The notes beneath the pieces were generated by a model. The model was given only the letters and a program-made list of their open reading frames with translations. It searched no databases and was not told where the DNA came from. DNA of 20,135 nucleotides from Heterotrichella gracilis (taxonomy: Eukaryota; Sar; Xanthophyceae; Tribonematales; Xanthonemataceae): the NCBI GenBank assembly GCA_032358255.1, contig JAULBX010029655.1, forward strand, positions 1-20,135, written 5' to 3'. Position 1 is the stretch's first letter. Every line of letters begins with the position of its first letter. Made by a program: the position numbers and the translations under genes. This document shows, one piece after another, positions 19,678 to 20,135 of the stretch.

Positions 19678-20135
19678 CAGGTGAATCAAATGCGCACGCA
19701 TGCGCAGGTGAACATGGCGCCATGCGCCATTGACTGCGCCATTTGCAACGCTCCGAGCGACTGCGCACTGACAGCCTGACACTGTCAGTGTCATCCATTC
19801 AGCCTGTCATCCAATCACTAGTGTTGTCTCACAGCGTGACGCCATTGACTTGCGCACGCGCACTCGATGCTAGTCAATCTCATGGGATATGAATATATTA
19901 TCTACTCCAAGATGGACTTCATGTGCCGGGTTTGACCTGGAGTTACATCATGATCATGGCCGTAAAACAAACACGTGTAGTGAATCCATCTTGTATACAG
20001 CTGAGATATCTATAAATAACAACCATTGGCAATGGACTGCTGGGCATTGCAGTGCGATTGTAACGGGATGTCTAATCTAGCAGCAGTTTTTCAGTGAACT
20101 TGAAGGTTGTGGTCTGTTGCCGATCTCAGCTTATA

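Larger units (their letters stand above)
17122..20135. other. AT-rich gene-poor region
   Basis: I found no gene that I would defend in these 3 kb. Open frames are short, lack domains and show no consistent third-position bias. A Pro/Ser/Thr-rich plus-strand frame ending at 19017, preceded by ACCTGCAG (a possible acceptor near 18828), could be the last exon of an unseen gene, at low confidence. The region does hold repeats and palindromes, listed separately, and probably consists of decayed transposable-element DNA. Confidence 0.5.

Overview
This window looks like nuclear DNA from a green alga (Chlorophyta or a close relative). The evidence is intron-rich genes with GT-AG introns of about 120-1130 nt, GC-rich exons set in AT-richer introns and spacers, an Arabidopsis-type CCCTAAA telomere-like array at the left end, a chloroplast-type 2-Cys peroxiredoxin and a plant-type (HESO1-like) nucleotidyltransferase. 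A cyclic-nucleotide-binding protein resembling the PKA regulatory subunit argues against a land plant. The species cannot be named from the sequence.

Layout. 1-345: subtelomere-like start with a degenerate CCCTAAA array. 844-4172 (-): a seven-exon gene whose exons join in frame into a 2-Cys peroxiredoxin followed by a thioredoxin domain (about 422 aa). 4173-5322: divergent spacer. 5323-8808 (+): a ten-exon gene for a HESO1-like terminal nucleotidyltransferase with an RG-rich tail (627 aa). 8809-10313: spacer with no convincing gene. 10314-13131 (-): a five-exon gene for a PKA-regulatory-subunit-like protein with an inhibitor site and two cyclic-nucleotide-binding domains (340 aa). 13710-14381 (-): a possible two-exon gene of unknown function (180 aa). 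14382-15072: short divergent promoter region with a clear TATA box. 15073-17121 (+): a three-exon gene for a secreted or secretory-pathway SAM-dependent methyltransferase-like protein (347 aa). Its first intron carries a 5'-truncated non-LTR retrotransposon fragment between 14-bp direct repeats. 17122-20135: AT-rich gene-poor DNA with a 68-bp palindrome, a 20-bp tandem repeat, diverged repeat copies and other small palindromes.

The exon models were made by hand from domain continuity, splice consensus and reading phase. Every multi-exon model has phase-compatible junctions and a total length divisible by three. The genes do not form an obvious pathway: they cover thiol redox defence, RNA 3'-end modification, cyclic-nucleotide signalling and a secretory methyltransferase. 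The most unusual items are the peroxiredoxin-thioredoxin fusion and the PKA-R-like protein.
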